A DNA stretch of 64,000 bases from Chrysoperla carnea (GCF_905475395.1 NC_058342.1:37442640-37506639); one strand, 5' to 3'; counted from the stretch's first letter, positions 1-12,755 are shown. The notes: generated by a model from the sequence alone, not told the origin. Numbers and translations: made by a program.

Positions 1-224
1 TATCATAAGACAATAATTGATTGTAAATTGATTTAATTGTGTAGCGAATACTAACAAAAATATTTTGTTGTCTTTATTTATGAAGAAAACAAAAAAATAA
101 TATATATTTATCAAATTATTTCACCAATACAGAGGCACTTAGAGGTGGAAGGTATCAAATTATACATTAATATAGATACGGAGGGGATTAAATTGTGTAA
201 TACATTACACATAATGTCTTAGAA
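1..224 (+). repeat. Dispersed repeat in bun intron, second copy at 9870-10094
   Basis: Nearly the same sequence recurs at 9870-10094 in the same orientation, starting TATCATAA(G/A)ACAATAATTG and sharing ATAGATACGGAGGGGATTAA near its end. The window starts inside it or at its edge. No coding frame or terminal repeat was recognised, so the class is unknown. Confidence 0.8.
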
Positions 225-319
225 TTGCAGAAGTTGATCTTTACTTAATAATGAATTCTTAATTATTTAAATTATTTATAAATAAACAAGAGATTCATAT
301 TTTATGTATTTATTTTCAG

Positions 320-1054
320 TGCTTCAGCTGCTAGTACGGTCGCAATTGATAATAAAATAGAACAAGCAATGGTAAGTCTAAAGTTTTATTCTTAATCTTA
401 GAAATCCACCTATATTCATTAGCATGTTGCAAGAAAGTAAGATATTCTAAGTCTCAAGGCTGTCAACTAGTCTTGTCACCTAACCAGTGTTTTTTCATCT
501 TATTCTTTTGAATTGAATAAAATTGGATTCGGACCTGGCTCGCTCCTGCAACCAACCCTGTATGAATGTAGACTGTAGTTGCAATATTAATTTATTTTTA
601 TGTACAGGATTTAGTAAAAAGTCATCTAATGTTTGCCGTCCGTGAAGAAGTTGAAGTATTAAAAGAGAAAATCGCCGAACTAATGGATCGAATTAATCAA
701 TTAGAATTAGAAAACAGTATATTAAAAGCAAATGCTAGTGCTGAGGTCTTACAACAGTTACCATCACCGTGCCTCAGCAATAATCAAACACAAGCGCAAG
801 GATTGAGTGGCAGTGGGAGTGCTAGTACTGCTGCTGGTGGTGGTACTGGTGCTCAGAGTCAACTAGGTAATACAGGATCAATAATTGCATCGCTCACAAA
901 AACATCTTCCACAGCACCCAGTGGGACTACATCTAGTGGAGCTGGTGCTGGTGGAGGTAACGTAACGTCAGCCAACATGAATGTGAATGTAGCCACAATA
1001 CAACTTCAACAGCAACAAAGCACAACAAATCAACAACAGAGTTCAACAACATAA
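320..1054 (+). CDS. bun: bunched / TSC22-domain protein, C-terminal exons (partial)
   Basis: Two coding exons, 320-371 and 608-1054, joined by a GT-AG intron (372-607). The first reads [17 protein letters not shown] and the second continues [14 protein letters not shown], which together form the TSC-box of TSC22/bunched proteins. It is followed by a leucine-zipper stretch ([19 protein letters not shown]) with regular leucine spacing. The tail after the zipper is low complexity (Ser/Gly/Ala, then Gln/Asn/Thr) and ends in TAA at 1052-1054. TSC22 proteins are dimerising regulators; Drosophila bunched promotes growth and acts in follicle-cell and neural patterning. The exon at 320 starts in mid-protein, so the variable N-terminal exons lie upstream of the window. 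An ATG at 629 opens a long frame, but it lies inside the TSC-box and is not the start. The TSC-box and zipper identification is firm; isoform structure cannot be seen. Confidence 0.93.
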
Positions 1055-1614
1055 TGACTTTTGATTTTTATTCAAAATTGATTGTTTTTTTATCTTGCAT
1101 TGCATAAAATAGTAGTGGTCAATAGTCAGTCAATCAATAGTCATTAATAATTGACTTGACTTGACTACTACAGCTAAATCTACAGCTGATTTTTCATTCA
1201 TTGACTTCATTTAGTTAGCTTATTCGTATCTTATCACTTGAACTGAACAACTGAACTGTATCTCCAATTATAACGTAACGTAACGCAACGCATAGCTTCC
1301 ACCAGTCAATCATTTATAATTTTATAAACTCAGTTATCATTGTTATCATTGACTTCTATTAACAATATTTACAGTTACAGTTTTTTTATCTTTAAAATTG
1401 ATATTTAGTTGCTAGTCAGTCGCACCACAATCATTCATTATTGATTATCTATGCATATAAATCAAAATTATTAATAGTCAATGATCGATCTCGATCATTG
1501 CGATCATTGATTTCTGATATAGGTATCTAATTCTTTTTAATTTTTATAAATCAAAATTTAATATAATTAGTCATTTTATAGATTTAGATGGTCAATAATC
1601 ATTCAATTGACTAG
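1055..1614. other. bun 3' flank / probable 3' UTR, AT-rich
   Basis: AT-rich sequence following the bun stop codon, with many short CAATAGTCATT-like near-repeats and a small palindrome around 1483-1507 (GATCGATCTCGATCATTGCGATC). Some of it is probably bun 3' UTR. I see no gene in it. Confidence 0.4.
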
Positions 1615-1814
1615 CCCAGAAAAAAAAAGAGAAGCTTAAAAAATTCAAGTGAAGTTTTTCACCGCGAATGACGTATGGATAATCCATTGCGAAATGGACT
1701 TTCATAATTTTGCAATGGGGTTTTCATACGTCATTTCTTGCATCCTAATAAGTATAATCCCGATGAAAAACTTCACTTGGATTTTTTAATCAGAAAAAGC
1801 TTGATTTTCCTGGG
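1615..1814. mobile_element. MITE-like foldback element
   Basis: The left arm (CCCAGAAAAA...AAGCTT...CAAGTGAAGTTTTTCA) is matched in reverse complement by the right arm (TGAAAAACTTCACTTGGATT...AGCTTGATTTTCCTGGG). About 200 bp overall with arms of about 50 bp. A second imperfect palindrome sits in the centre (GACGTATGGATAATCC.. against ..CATACGTCATT). No coding capacity. No target duplication could be fixed by eye. Confidence 0.75.
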
Positions 1815-2250
1815 TCCTGACTTGAGATTGAGTAAAATTATTGTGTTAGTTTGAGGAATGTAACAAAATTGTTTATATTTTAGTATTTGCTTCGTATCAA
1901 TGATCAAAGATCAATAATAATATAATATTATTTCTTCTTAAATCTTGTTAAATTATTTTTTGTAGTAATTACATAAATTATATTATATATCGATGATTGA
2001 TTTGTTTTTTTACTAAATTATAGAGATTCATTGACTTATTGATTAAATTAAAATTTTATTTGTATTTGAAGTGTCAGTTATACTGTCAACATATAAAAAA
2101 GTAGCGCCCCGAACGTCCACTTTCAAGTGACGTATATGCATTTAAAACTTGGGAACAATAGGGGATAACCCCGATGTCGAATTGGGATTATACACAATAT
2201 CAGTATCAATATTAATATCACTCACTAAAATACTGAAAATATTAGAAACG

Positions 2251-2451
2251 CTGAAATATAGAGAGACTGAAACGCTCTCTAGTCTGTTGGCAGCGAGGAG
2301 ACAGAGAAAGAAGATGACGGATATACATGTCTTTCTCATACAACAGTCTGGTTTGAAAGTAACTGATTAAAAAGTTGAATGCTGCACTGCCCTCGCTTAC
2401 CTTTTGTTGGGAGCTATAGGCAGTGAGCGTTCCAGTCTCTCTATATTTCAG
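2251..2451. mobile_element. Foldback element with 30-bp terminal inverted repeats
   Basis: The left terminus CTGAAATATAGAGAGACTGA (first 20 of 30 bases) matches the reverse complement of the right terminus at about 28 of 30 positions. The interior of about 140 bp has no recognisable gene. The ORFs that cross it are accidental. Confidence 0.75.
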
Positions 2452-2470
2452 TGATTAGAAGGTACCAGGT

Positions 2471-2557
2471 ATAGGTCGTTCAAACCAAAGTGACACAGAA
2501 CAAAAGAGAATGTAGATGTCTCTCTTGTTCGGTGCCATTTTGATTTGAACGACCTAT
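2471..2557. mobile_element. Short palindromic MITE, family A (copy 1 of 3)
   Basis: An almost complete palindrome of about 87 bp. Its ends read ATAGGTCGTTCAAACCAAAG and, in reverse complement, ATAGGTCGTTCAAATCAAAA. The arms also carry CACAGAACAAAAGAGA / CACCGAACAAGAGAGA. Related copies lie at 22004-22124 and 32961-33053. Confidence 0.8.
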
Positions 2558-3064
2558 ATTATGAATATCAGTGATATGAATCAGTATCAGTATCAATAAT
2601 GAAATGACCATTATATAACAACAACAATAATAATCAATTTTTAAAAAAAAAAGACCGATCTGATTGTTTTAAATTATTTTATATTTAAATTTAAAAACAC
2701 TAATCAAGTATTTGTTTTTCAAAATCAATTACAAGCTTTGTTGAACAACATCCCCACTTTTACCAGTCTCCAGTTTTGTAATGTACACGTCATGCTCTTT
2801 TATTTGATACCCAACTTGGGTATACTTGAAAATATTACTATATCTGTTAGTTCTTATAGATATAGTTCTTATAGATATATAATATTTAACGGAAATGTTG
2901 CATATTGCATACATTACATACATTTATAAAATTAATGTAACAATTCTTGGCAACAAATTGGGTCACTAAAATTGGGCCAATGTGCAAATCTTAAAAAACT
3001 GTCTTCATTCAATGAAAAAATCAGAGTCTAACAAATATAGTTCCAAGAACGACGTAAAACTCGA

Positions 3065-3240
3065 GTGGGGAGCATAACAGGAACAAAAGCGTCTATCGGG
3101 GCGAAGTTTAGTCCGCTTGGTCGTTGCGTACTTTGTACTGCGCATCAGATTGTCTTTTATTTTAATTTTCTTATGTTTTCAATCACTAAGACACAACGAC
3201 CGATGACTAGACCCCAACCAGGTAGATGCCTTAAATTCAT
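3065..3240. mobile_element. Foldback repeat, family D (copy 1)
   Basis: The left half (AAAGCGTCTATCGGGGCGAA... GGTCGTTGCGTACTTTG) is inverted relative to the right half (ACAACGACCGATGACTAGAC...GGTAGATGCC). The left half recurs in reverse complement in the sugar-transporter intron at about 28995-29095. The Met-started reading frame over this stretch is not a gene. Confidence 0.6.
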
Positions 3241-3972
3241 CCACAGACTTTCTTGTGTAGTTCATTTTTTTACTCATGGCGCTGACATGTTTGTATTAAA
3301 ATCACATAGATGGCATAAATATCGATACAGATACTTGATTATTGTAATGAGTAACGAGTAGTGAGTAGTTTATAGTGAAGAGGTAAGGTGACGAGTAAAT
3401 CACTTGGAGTTGATTTGTGCTTTGAATTGAAATAAGTGAAGATAAACGGTGCAGTGAACGATAAACGATATGATTTAGATTTGGGATCGAACAAAATAAA
3501 ATAAAAGAAAGTAAAAGTTAAAACATAATAGATATTTAATTATAAAATAATGATCGATTGATTGATTATCATTAAACATTTACATGTCAAATGTTTTTCT
3601 TTTTATATAATTTGTATAATTACTGTAATCGTTGGTCTTGTAAATATTGAATGAAACAAAACAAAACAAATTCTATTTTTATTTGATGAATGAATATGAG
3701 AATATGAATGACTGCAACTAATCAAGTATCTATTCTAATTAATTAATTAAAACATATTTATCTATTATTTATCTATCGAACATACAACAGACAGACACCA
3801 ACCAATAACACAACATTTTTTTATTTGCATTATTCGTTTGTTATTAATTCAATTGTATATATTTATATTTATATTTATATTATATTCACTTCATTGTATT
3901 ATATTATATTTTATTATTATATGTACACTGTACAGTGGACAGTGGACAGTCAAAATCGATTCAAACGACCTT

Positions 3973-4464
3973 CAATAGGGTATTATCGTTAGTCAAAAAT
4001 AAATTATGAAATTTGAAAAAAGATATACTTAAATATTCAGATTTCGAGTCATAAAAGCACAAAATATTAAAATTAAAAATCGTAATTTTTAAACTATATA
4101 TCGCGTGACCTAAAACGTGGGTAAGCCCTGCTGTGATGTCATAGCGGTGTGAGTCATAGACCATCAGTTAGTTCAGTGTAGACAGTTGGGTATAATATAT
4201 ACATAGATAATAAGTATTTATATTTATTATAATCAGATGTATATGAATATATCTGTCAAACTTATTTGTGTTATTTCGTGTAATGATAACGATATTACGT
4301 CATCAAATAGGATGCCCGCGTTTTTAACAGTTTAAAAAAGGTTTAAAATTTAAGTTTTTGGCGAGAAAGTGTGTGTATTTTTCACAAATAAATTTTTGGT
4401 AGCTTTTTATTAGCAAAATCAACATTTTGAAGTACTTTTTCAAAAATAGTAGAATACCCTATTC
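3973..4464. mobile_element. MITE with AATAGGGTAT termini, family E
   Basis: The ends are CAATAGGGTATTAT on the left and AATACCCTATT on the right, in inverted orientation. The interior segment around 4010-4110 (CTTAAATATTC...GAGTCATAAAAGC...GTGACCTAAAAC) recurs in reverse complement at about 52280-52400. No coding capacity. Confidence 0.65.
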
Positions 4465-5684
4465 ACTTATATTAGTCTAATTAACCAGGCCCGTACGCAT
4501 TGGAAGGGTTTTGGGGGTCAAAATTACGATAGAAAGATGATAATTTTTTTCAATCGTTACAACCGATTTTGACTGTAATTCTAAAATCAAATCGAAATCT
4601 TTGTTAATATCCACTCACTATCATCATTTTTATATTTGTTCTTTCGTTGTACACAATGCCTACTTCAACCGAACAGTTCGGATCGGACGGCACGACGGTT
4701 GCGAGTTAGTAACTGTCACACGCAGCATACAAGACATAATTTAGTTTTAGAAATTGATGCTATCTTATAAATTTCTTAATTATCTAATGCGTTAGCTCGT
4801 CACTGAAAAAATTTCAAACAAAAGTTGTAATAGACTGAATTCTGCATTTTTAGCATTAAAATTAGGCAAGATACCATACTTTTAAGATTTTATATTCTTT
4901 TCTCAGTTTATGAAACGCATGAAACCAACCCAAAAACATATTTTTTTTGTTGTAAATGATTCTTTTTAGTAGACAAACAATCGAAGCAACCGAACCGAAT
5001 TGTTCGTTATACACAAGTTATACACAATGTCCGTCCGTAAATTAAAATTGATGATACAATTTCATTTTTCATGATTTTACTCGCATGATAAATATTAAAC
5101 ATTCAATTTTCAGTTCAAACAATTCAAAATAAAATTTCAAATTTTAGGTGCTAGGTCCTAGCTCGAAGCTTATTCTTATTATAAATACGTCTTTCTACCT
5201 TCTACGTTTTATGAAATAAACATTAGCAAACGTTATTTTATTCCAAATTTATTTTTTACATTTTAGTTCGCCTACAATATTTTTGGATTTATCGATTAAA
5301 AAAGATCAACCTGTAGATCTAAATACGTATTTATAATGGGCTTTATAAAGCTAACTGATTTAAGAGGGGGCAAAGGTCTGAGATACTATAAATAAAACCA
5401 TTTTTTTGTGATTTTTTTTTTTACAGATTACCTTATTTATTTATATTTTTAAACTAATTGTACATCATTAAGCATTTTAAGAATATTCTGCTATATTTTC
5501 ATTAAAAAAAAATATTGAAAAGTCAGCCCAGTGGTAGTGGCGAGAACCGAATCAACTCAAAAAAAAAGGATAACTCATAATTGCTTTGATTGAAGTTAAA
5601 AAATTAAAGGGATATCGTTAGTTCATAAGTTTACCTTGAATTAGAAGGATAAAGAAATACATGAATAAAAAAGAGATAAAAAAC
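4465..5684. other. AT-rich intergenic DNA, no gene seen
   Basis: No conserved frame or RNA gene recognised. The stretch contains A/T homopolymers and a TTTCAAACAAAAGTTGT motif near 4815 that also occurs in the longer dispersed repeat at 26330-26810. Confidence 0.4.
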
Positions 5685-5890
5685 GCCCGGAGCACGAAGT
5701 ATAGATAAAAGAAATCCGAAGGTATTGTTGAACGAATGGTCTCAATTTAGAGGACAAGTAATGATAGCATCGTTACTTCCTGAATTCTTGGCCAGCCAGA
5801 TCTATGATCTGGGTTTCGTACTGTGTCCATGAATACCATGGAAAAACCTATACCGTTCGGACTCCTTATATCCATACTTCGTGACCCGAA
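5685..5890. mobile_element. Foldback/MITE-like element
   Basis: The left arm CCCGGAGCACGAAGTATAGA is matched in reverse complement by the right arm, which reads CGGGTCACGAAGTATGGATA. A CCGAAGGTAT/CCGAACGGTATA match continues inward. Total length is about 205 bp. The interior has a further small palindrome, CCAGATCTATGATCTGG. Confidence 0.65.
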
Positions 5891-6203
5891 GAATCAATTG
5901 TATATAATTCGAAAAGTTAAGCTTTTAATAAGTTCCGAGAATATTTCTTATTAGTTTTAGTATCAGAAAAGAAAAAAAATCTATTATCAGATCCTTGCCC
6001 TCCCCCCTCCTTAAACATTGTACAATGTGTGCAATGTATATTGTACAGTGTGTAATTAAAAATTTAATAAAATAACATGTTGGGTATCGTTTCTTTTTAC
6101 ATAATACATCATACATAATATTGTAAGTGTAAGTAGATAAGGATAGTCTTATGATAAAACTGGATAGCACTCACTCACTATCCTTTACTACTGAACACAA
6201 AAA

Positions 6204-6381
6204 TGACTTACTTTTAGCCCGAGCACTTGTGGATCATATGTGCGCGCATCTCACACATAATATTTCACATTTGTATTTATATCTTAAATTATGATCATTT
6301 CTGTGAGTACAAAATAGAAGTCGTTCATGTGTGCGATGCGTGCGCATATGATCCGCAAGAGCTCGGATTAGAAGTAAGTCA
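6204..6381. mobile_element. Foldback/MITE-like element
   Basis: The left arm TGACTTACTTTTAGCCCGAG.. GGATCATATG pairs with the right arm, whose reverse complement is TGACTTACTTCTAATCCGAG.. GGATCATATG. Length about 178 bp. The ORFs on both strands here are by-products of the palindrome. Confidence 0.75.
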
Positions 6382-7389
6382 AAAATGTAAGCAAAAGATA
6401 AATACATAATAAATATTATTATAAATAAAATGATAATGAAGATGATGATGATGAAAGACAATTACATAATAAAAATAAATAAATAAATATATAAAATTAT
6501 AAATAAATAAAATAAAATTAAAGAATACGTAAAGAAAAGACGCAACGCACGCTTTATAAATAAGTAAAAAAATATACATAATATTAACAATAACATTTAA
6601 ATTTGATGATGTATGATGTTTGATGTTATGAATCAATCAATCGAACTAAACGCACGCATTTAATATTAATTTTATTTGGATATCAAATCAGTTCAATCTA
6701 TCACGACTCACGAAGGAGTTGGAGAAACATCACCCATTTACTTACCTACCCTTTAAGGTTTACCTAATTCACGTAGAGTGTTCATTTTTAAAAACTATAA
6801 TCAAAATTAGCTATTACGACCACTACACCTACAATTATAGTTATCAACCATAGAGGTAATGCCATAGAGCTGTGTAGACATAGGAAACGCAATTAGGGAC
6901 CGTATTCTTGACTGTAGTGAGAGAGGTAGAAAGTGACAAAAATTGTAGGCGTATAAAAGAGATCAAGGCAGTTATACGCGCAATCTTTCTCTGTCTATCT
7001 TACAGGGACTTTGTAGCTCTATAATATTATCTCTATACAAACTACAATACTACTCATCTTACTGACAATGACATCTGTTACTGAGACTAAATGTTACTTA
7101 CTATTTCATTTGGTTACTAGAACATAAAAATCCGAAGTATTTCTTCAAAGACAAACTGTCACCTCAAAAGACTTTGGTATAGTGTTTCTTTGTAGATGAT
7201 AGCTCATAGATAGTCGACAGTCTATGGTAATATATGTCTATGGTTTAGAGTTTAGACCCTTAGTCTTAGAGTAAAATAAAATAAAGGTTATGTATGGTAC
7301 TTGTAAATTGTAACTGTAGAACAGGCATGGGCGAGTTATTTTAAGTCGAAGTCACTATTGTTATAACTTTATTGTGTGTCATAAACTTG
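6382..7389. other. AT-rich intergenic DNA, no gene seen
   Basis: Low-complexity ATAAATAA-type sequence followed by mixed unique sequence. No conserved frame, RNA gene or clear element recognised. Confidence 0.35.
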
Positions 7390-7545
7390 AAACATTTTTT
7401 TTGGAAACATCATTGTTCATTCGTGAGGGCGCAAATTAGGTCAAAACTTTGATGTCCATTTTCTCCAAAACTATAAAAGATAGGGATTTTAAAATTTGCA
7501 AGTAGCTTCAACTAGTGGTCTTATGAAACAGGGCAGTAAATATAA
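7390..7545 (+). repeat. Fragment of long dispersed repeat R1 (3' part)
   Basis: Contains GAAACATTTTTTTTGGAAAC, TTCATTCGTGAGGGCGCAAA and TTCAACTAGTGGTCTTATGA. The same succession occurs at 58590-58720 on the same strand and at about 26330-26470 on the opposite strand. No coding frame. Confidence 0.7.
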
Positions 7546-7972
7546 ATTTACGTTTTTTTTACTCGTGGCGTTAAAATCGAATTGTTAGTTGGTCGTTATA
7601 ACTGATTTTGACTACAATTACAAAAATACCATAAACCCAATAATTATGAGAACAGAGAAGAGGTGAGGCTTAGATAAGCGTGAAGCGTCAAGTGTCAAGC
7701 ATCATACATCACAATCACAACGCGTTGTTTTATATAAATACTCAAATAGCCTTCTCACAACACAACCACAATGAATCAGAATTAGATTTAGAGTGCCACA
7801 CCACCCCCTTTCTACTTTCTATTAGGTATTGTATGTAATTAATGATCAAACTCTTTATTTTTTTATACATTTAAAAAGAAGATGCTTTATATCATAAAAT
7901 ATTGTGTGTTTGTGTCTGTACACAAACAACAAATACTAAAATGCTTTATAGTACAATCATCCTAGATTTTTA

Positions 7973-8268
7973 AATCGCATTGTTGGGGGAAACTGACTAT
8001 TTGGTTACTGTTAGGGTGCTCAAAGATAAGTTTAAATTTGAAAAGGTGAAATTCTACCCCTTGGGGGAAAGCCGCCATCTTTGTTTAGTATGGGACTTTC
8101 GCAAAAAACACATAAAATCAATAGTTATTGCAAAGAAACAAACTCACCCCTTTAAACCAAGATGGCGGTCTTCTCCCAAGGGGTAACATCGCGCCTTTTC
8201 AATTTTAAACCTATCTTTGACCAACCTAACCGTGACCAAAAAGCTGGGATTCCCCTAAAAATGCGATT
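7973..8268. mobile_element. Long-armed foldback element
   Basis: About 296 bp with arms of about 115 bp. The left end is AATCGCATTGTTGGGGGAA and the right end in reverse complement is AATCGCATTTTTAGGGGAAT. Shared inner blocks are GGTTA(C/G)..GTTAGG, TCAAAGATA(A/G)GTTTAAA, TACCCCTTGGG and CCGCCATCTT. The 68-residue frame at 7980 lies within the left arm and interior and is not a gene. Confidence 0.85.
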
Positions 8269-8514
8269 GACTATATAGCATTTGAGCTAGGATTACTGTA
8301 ATATTATAAAATTGTAATAAAATTGTAAAGTTTTAAAAGTAAAGATGCCAAGCATAATAAAAGTGAGTAAAGTGTGATGAAGTGAAGCAGGTCAAGTTGT
8401 AAAGTGTGAACAAATGAGGTGAGGTGTAAATATTAGTTATTTGTATCAGATCAGTAACTAACTGTAACTATAATAAATAAATATGTAAGTTAAAACCTCA
8501 TCACAATATTGATT

Positions 8515-8540
8515 GATTGATTGATTGATTGATTGACTGA
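8515..8540. repeat. ATTG microsatellite
   Basis: Six or more consecutive GATT units, one of many short tandem repeats in this AT-rich region. Confidence 0.85.
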
Positions 8541-8834
8541 TTGTTTTATTTGAAATAAAAAGATTTAAATTTGTATATATTTGTTTAAAATTCATCAATT
8601 ATTATTACATATTAATTAATTTAATGAATTATTAAATTTAATTCAATTTAATTAAATTTGTTCATCAAATTCAAATTCAAATTGATTGTAAGGTGCTGAA
8701 TAAAATGTGATTGAAATATGATTGATTATACATATCTATTGTTTTTTTTATTCTTTTACCTTACCTTACCCCCAACCTTACCTTATACCTTAACCTCCTT
8801 TATGAATATTAAAAAAGGCGTGTTATAAGCTTGA

Positions 8835-9100
8835 TCTCTATGTGTGTGTGTGTCTGTCTGTGGCATCATAGCGCCTAAACGGATGAACCGATTTTTATTT
8901 TTTTGGTTTCGTTTGAAAGGTAATTTATCGGAGAGTGTTCAAGTACAAATTTAGGGTTCCATACCCAAAAGAAACAAAAAAATTGTCGACGATCTTTAAA
9001 ATGCTTAAAAGAAATAGATAATTTAAAGGAGAGTATTCTTAGATATGTTTCAAGTGCGAGTTTAAGGTTCCGTACCCGAAAAATTGTCGGGGGAAAAATC
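8835..9100 (+). repeat. Dispersed non-coding repeat (GGTTCCGTACCCGAAAAA type)
   Basis: Has the form CTAAACGGATGAACCGATTT, then GTTTGAAAGGTAATTTATCG, then TAGGGTTCCATACCCAAAAG and AAGGTTCCGTACCCGAAAAA. A related segment lies at 15840-16010. Repeats of this type are common in insect genomes; I do not assign a class. Confidence 0.6.
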
Positions 9101-9664
9101 CAGAATACAATTTTTCGATATTTACCGTGATTTTCGGAATATTTAAATCTGGAATCGAGAGGAAATCGTTATTTAGAAGAATACACTACTTACTGGATAC
9201 AAATTACATTCATTTGATCAAAAATGTTTTCCGAATCAAAGGTCCCGAAAAATACGACTTTGTTACATAAAATAAACGATCCCTTTAAAGATGTTCCCAA
9301 AAAAAAAAGGAGTGTATGGAAATATTTGAGACTTACGTTTCAAATTTTATGGATGAATTCTGTTAGACCTTGAAAAAATTAAGAATAAAATTGTTCCATG
9401 CTGCCTGAGGATTTAAAGAAAATCACTTTTAAAAGAAATACCACACAACTGCTATTCATTTCATCACTTTAAATTTTATGGAAAAAAAATACCGCTTGTT
9501 ACAATTTTCTTAGGAAATCTTTCTTTTATAGGAAAATATTTGTGGTGTTTTTAACTAATGAATATTAGGTTTTTCAAATTAATCTTTTTAAAATTAGCCT
9601 TGTTCCATAATAAAGCATATCTGTAAAAACACTTCAATATAGATAGGATTTGTATGCTAAGAAC

Positions 9665-9770
9665 ACAAACTTTAAGGTAGTTCTAACACTGGCTGGAAGT
9701 AAATAGTGGAAATTTTACAAAAATTAACCTTGGCGGCGAAAAAACCTCCTTAATTCAATAAAATAAGTAT
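9665..9770 (+). repeat. Dispersed repeat, second copy at 27590-27680
   Basis: Shares CACTGGCTGGAAGTAAAT and ATTAAC(C/A)TTGGCG(G/A)CGAAA, followed by ACCTCCTTAATT, with 27590-27680 in the same orientation. It lies about 100 bp upstream of the 9870-10094 repeat. No coding frame. Confidence 0.7.
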
Positions 9771-9869
9771 TTGATTTCTTAAAAAGTAAAGTTTTTTGCT
9801 GCTAGTACTTTTTTTCAGACTTATCAAACTCATTTATTTAGTAGGTGTCACTTTAGAATATAGAGGGGA

Positions 9870-10094
9870 CTATCATAAAACAATAATTGATTGTAAATTG
9901 ATTTAATTGGGTAGCGAATACTAAAAAAAATATTTTTTTGTCATTATTTATAAAGGAAATAAAAAACTAATACCTATTTATCAAAATATTTCACCAATAC
10001 AGAGACACTTAGATGTGAGAAGTATAAAATTATACATTAATATAGATACGGAGGGGATTAAATTGTGTAATACATGTCACACAATGTCTTAGGA
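9870..10094 (+). repeat. Dispersed repeat, copy of 1-224
   Basis: Near-identical over about 225 bp to the repeat that opens the window, including the GATACGGAGGGGATTAAATT block. No target duplication or coding frame recognised. Confidence 0.8.
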
Positions 10095-12755
10095 TAACAC
10101 AATTAAGGCTAGCCTTGATTGTGATTGATTCATAGCTTTTCCATTTGTCTTGATAAGCTTAATTTACTGGTATAATTTTCTGCTATCATTAATAGAACAT
10201 CCTGTATACGATAATGTAGGTACCTCTGTTAAAAGATGGTAAAGGTACGTACCAGTACCAGTACCTTACAAATATAGTCCATTAAAAGATATTGATTAAG
10301 TAAAGTTAAGTGTACTGTAAGTTAAGTACTAAATCGTACTGTACTGTACTGTACTTACTAGTTAAGTTAGTTTGGATGGTATAGTTATTGTTCAAGTAAG
10401 TGGTTCGGACTGACTCAACTCAACTCAACTCAAGTAAGACTTACTTATAGTTAGACTTAGTGCAGCAAGTACAACTAAAGTAAACTAACTACTGCTTCTA
10501 GTAACTCGAATCTCAACTCAAGCACAAGCACATCTACTTCTACTTCTACTTCTACATTGTACTTGATAGTTAATACATTTTAATAATAAATAAAAAGATT
10601 GATTGTGCTTCGCTGTATATCTGAATTCGATTGTTGTGCTAACAAAGAAACAATAAGTACATACTACATTAAGTTCTCAACTATTGTTTATTGATTGTTG
10701 TGTTTTATTTTATTGATATAGTGTTTAATTCGTTTGATTTTATTTTGACTTATGTAATCAAGTAATAATTCAAGTGCATCGTTATATAAAGCCCATCACA
10801 TCAAAGATAGCAAACGTAATTTGTTTGTTATAATAACACCAAGTAAGTACACTAATATCTAGTACTAAGTACTACAAGTACTTATAATCAAGTGTTTTAT
10901 TTTATTTAAAAAAATTTATTTTGTTTAGTAAGCAATTTCATTTTAATTTTATAACATTTTTCACTAAAAATTAACTTAAGACTAGCATTCTTTTGAACCC
11001 ACCAGTATTTGGCTTGTTGAGTATAGTATACGTAATCGCTTTTATGCAGAATAATTAGTTTCTTGTAAATGGTTTTTTTCCTCCCACGATTATAGTTGCA
11101 TATCTGTGCATTGGTAATTTTGGAAAAGTTAAAGTATTACTTTTACAAGTCAAATACTTGTTTTATTATTTAAAGAATTAAATATTAAAGCTACTTTAAC
11201 TTCATACTTTATAAATTAATTGTAATACTAGTTTAAAAAAGACATACTTCTGATTTAGTAGTCAACCCAATATGTGCGTATATTACCTTCTTGGCTTGAT
11301 CAAGATATTTAATTTAGTCAATTGTTTATTTTCCCTTGCTTTTATATAAACTGATTCTATGAAAATGCAAATATAATAAAATATATAGATCTACTGATAA
11401 AATAAGTAGATCTACTGTCTAGTCTTATAGATATGTAAATTATAAGTATCTTAGATAAACTATATATTATGCAGGTAGGTAGGTAGGTAGTAGATACTAT
11501 ATAGGTATATACGTATATTATGTACCAAAATAAAACTAAGTATACTCAATATGTAATTATTGTGAAGTTTTGTATTTTTTTTAGTGGTTTTTTTGTGTTG
11601 TTGTTATTTGTTTATTGTTAATTTCATTTAAATTTTACACTTTCTACATTTGATTTTATTTTATTTACTTTTTGTTTTAACACCTTACAACTAAAACTAA
11701 GTATTAGGTACCTACCATTGTATTAGCACACAATGTAATCATTGTATTGTAATTATAATTATAATTGTGTTCGTAATTGTAGTTGTAATTGTAATTTGTG
11801 AGATGAGAGACAGATAAAGAGATACAACAAAATCCAAAACTAAAGCCTAATAATTAATTTTATAATTATTACGTATAAAAGCGCGCAGCCCAGCCCTCAA
11901 AAAAGGTGATGAGCACGGCACAGCACCCAAAAAATAGGCCAAATGCAAATCGGAGTATGATCTCGCTTATGAACGATATAGTGCATTCCTACAAAGGAGA
12001 TATTTACAAAATATATGACTCTAGACTCTAAACTACGGAACCAATTTCGATGAACTTAACATATCGAAAATTGACAAAATTATAAAAAACTCTATCCAAA
12101 CAAGAAAATTCGATTTTTCCATAAATTATTAGATTTTTATCGTAAATGAATAAAGTTATGTGACTTAAAAATAAATTTCTTAAAATTGTGTAGGTTTATT
12201 GATTAATTTTTGATTACTGCTTACTGAGTTTATTCTACTGCGAATTTTATATTTATTTTAAGATTTAAAATTTTTATTAGTAATTGTTTGACGATCCATT
12301 AAAAATTAAATATTTAATTATTATTTTTATTAAAACATTTAATAATAATTTGTGATATTGAGTGTCCTACTTACCTACCTACCTACCTGTAAAAATTCTT
12401 CATTTTACACCTTTTTCGTCTAAAATGATTCGTCTATGACGACATTTACTTAGAAAAGAACTATTTGTATTAACACTTATTTGTATCTCAAATTGTTTGT
12501 TGCTTATTACTCATACAATTAAAAACTAAAATGGGTGAACGAATTGTTCGAATTTGAAACATCAACACCAAATTACGTTCAATTGAAACAGATTTTTTAT
12601 GGTTTATTTATCAGTTTTTAAAGTCTTAGTCATCACAAAACAATCAAAACTAATAAAAAAATGATTGGTAGTGCACTGAATTGATTTAATGCCTGTAGCT
12701 TGTACGCTTGCACGCTTTTACACCTTTTCGCTGTACCAAGCACCTTGTACTATAT
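10095..12755. other. AT-rich intergenic DNA with short tandem repeats
   Basis: No conserved coding frame found. The stretch has microsatellite-like runs (ACTGT near 10330, CAACT near 10418, CTACTT near 10540, AGGT near 11475, TAATTA near 11755, ACCT near 12372). A TCTAAAATGATTCGTCTATG motif at about 12418 matches the terminus of the element at 24711-25220. Confidence 0.4.

Noticed and set aside
629-631. ATG at 629 as the start of a small protein
   Set aside because: It lies inside the TSC-box; the conserved residues immediately before it are encoded in phase by 320-371 and 608-628.
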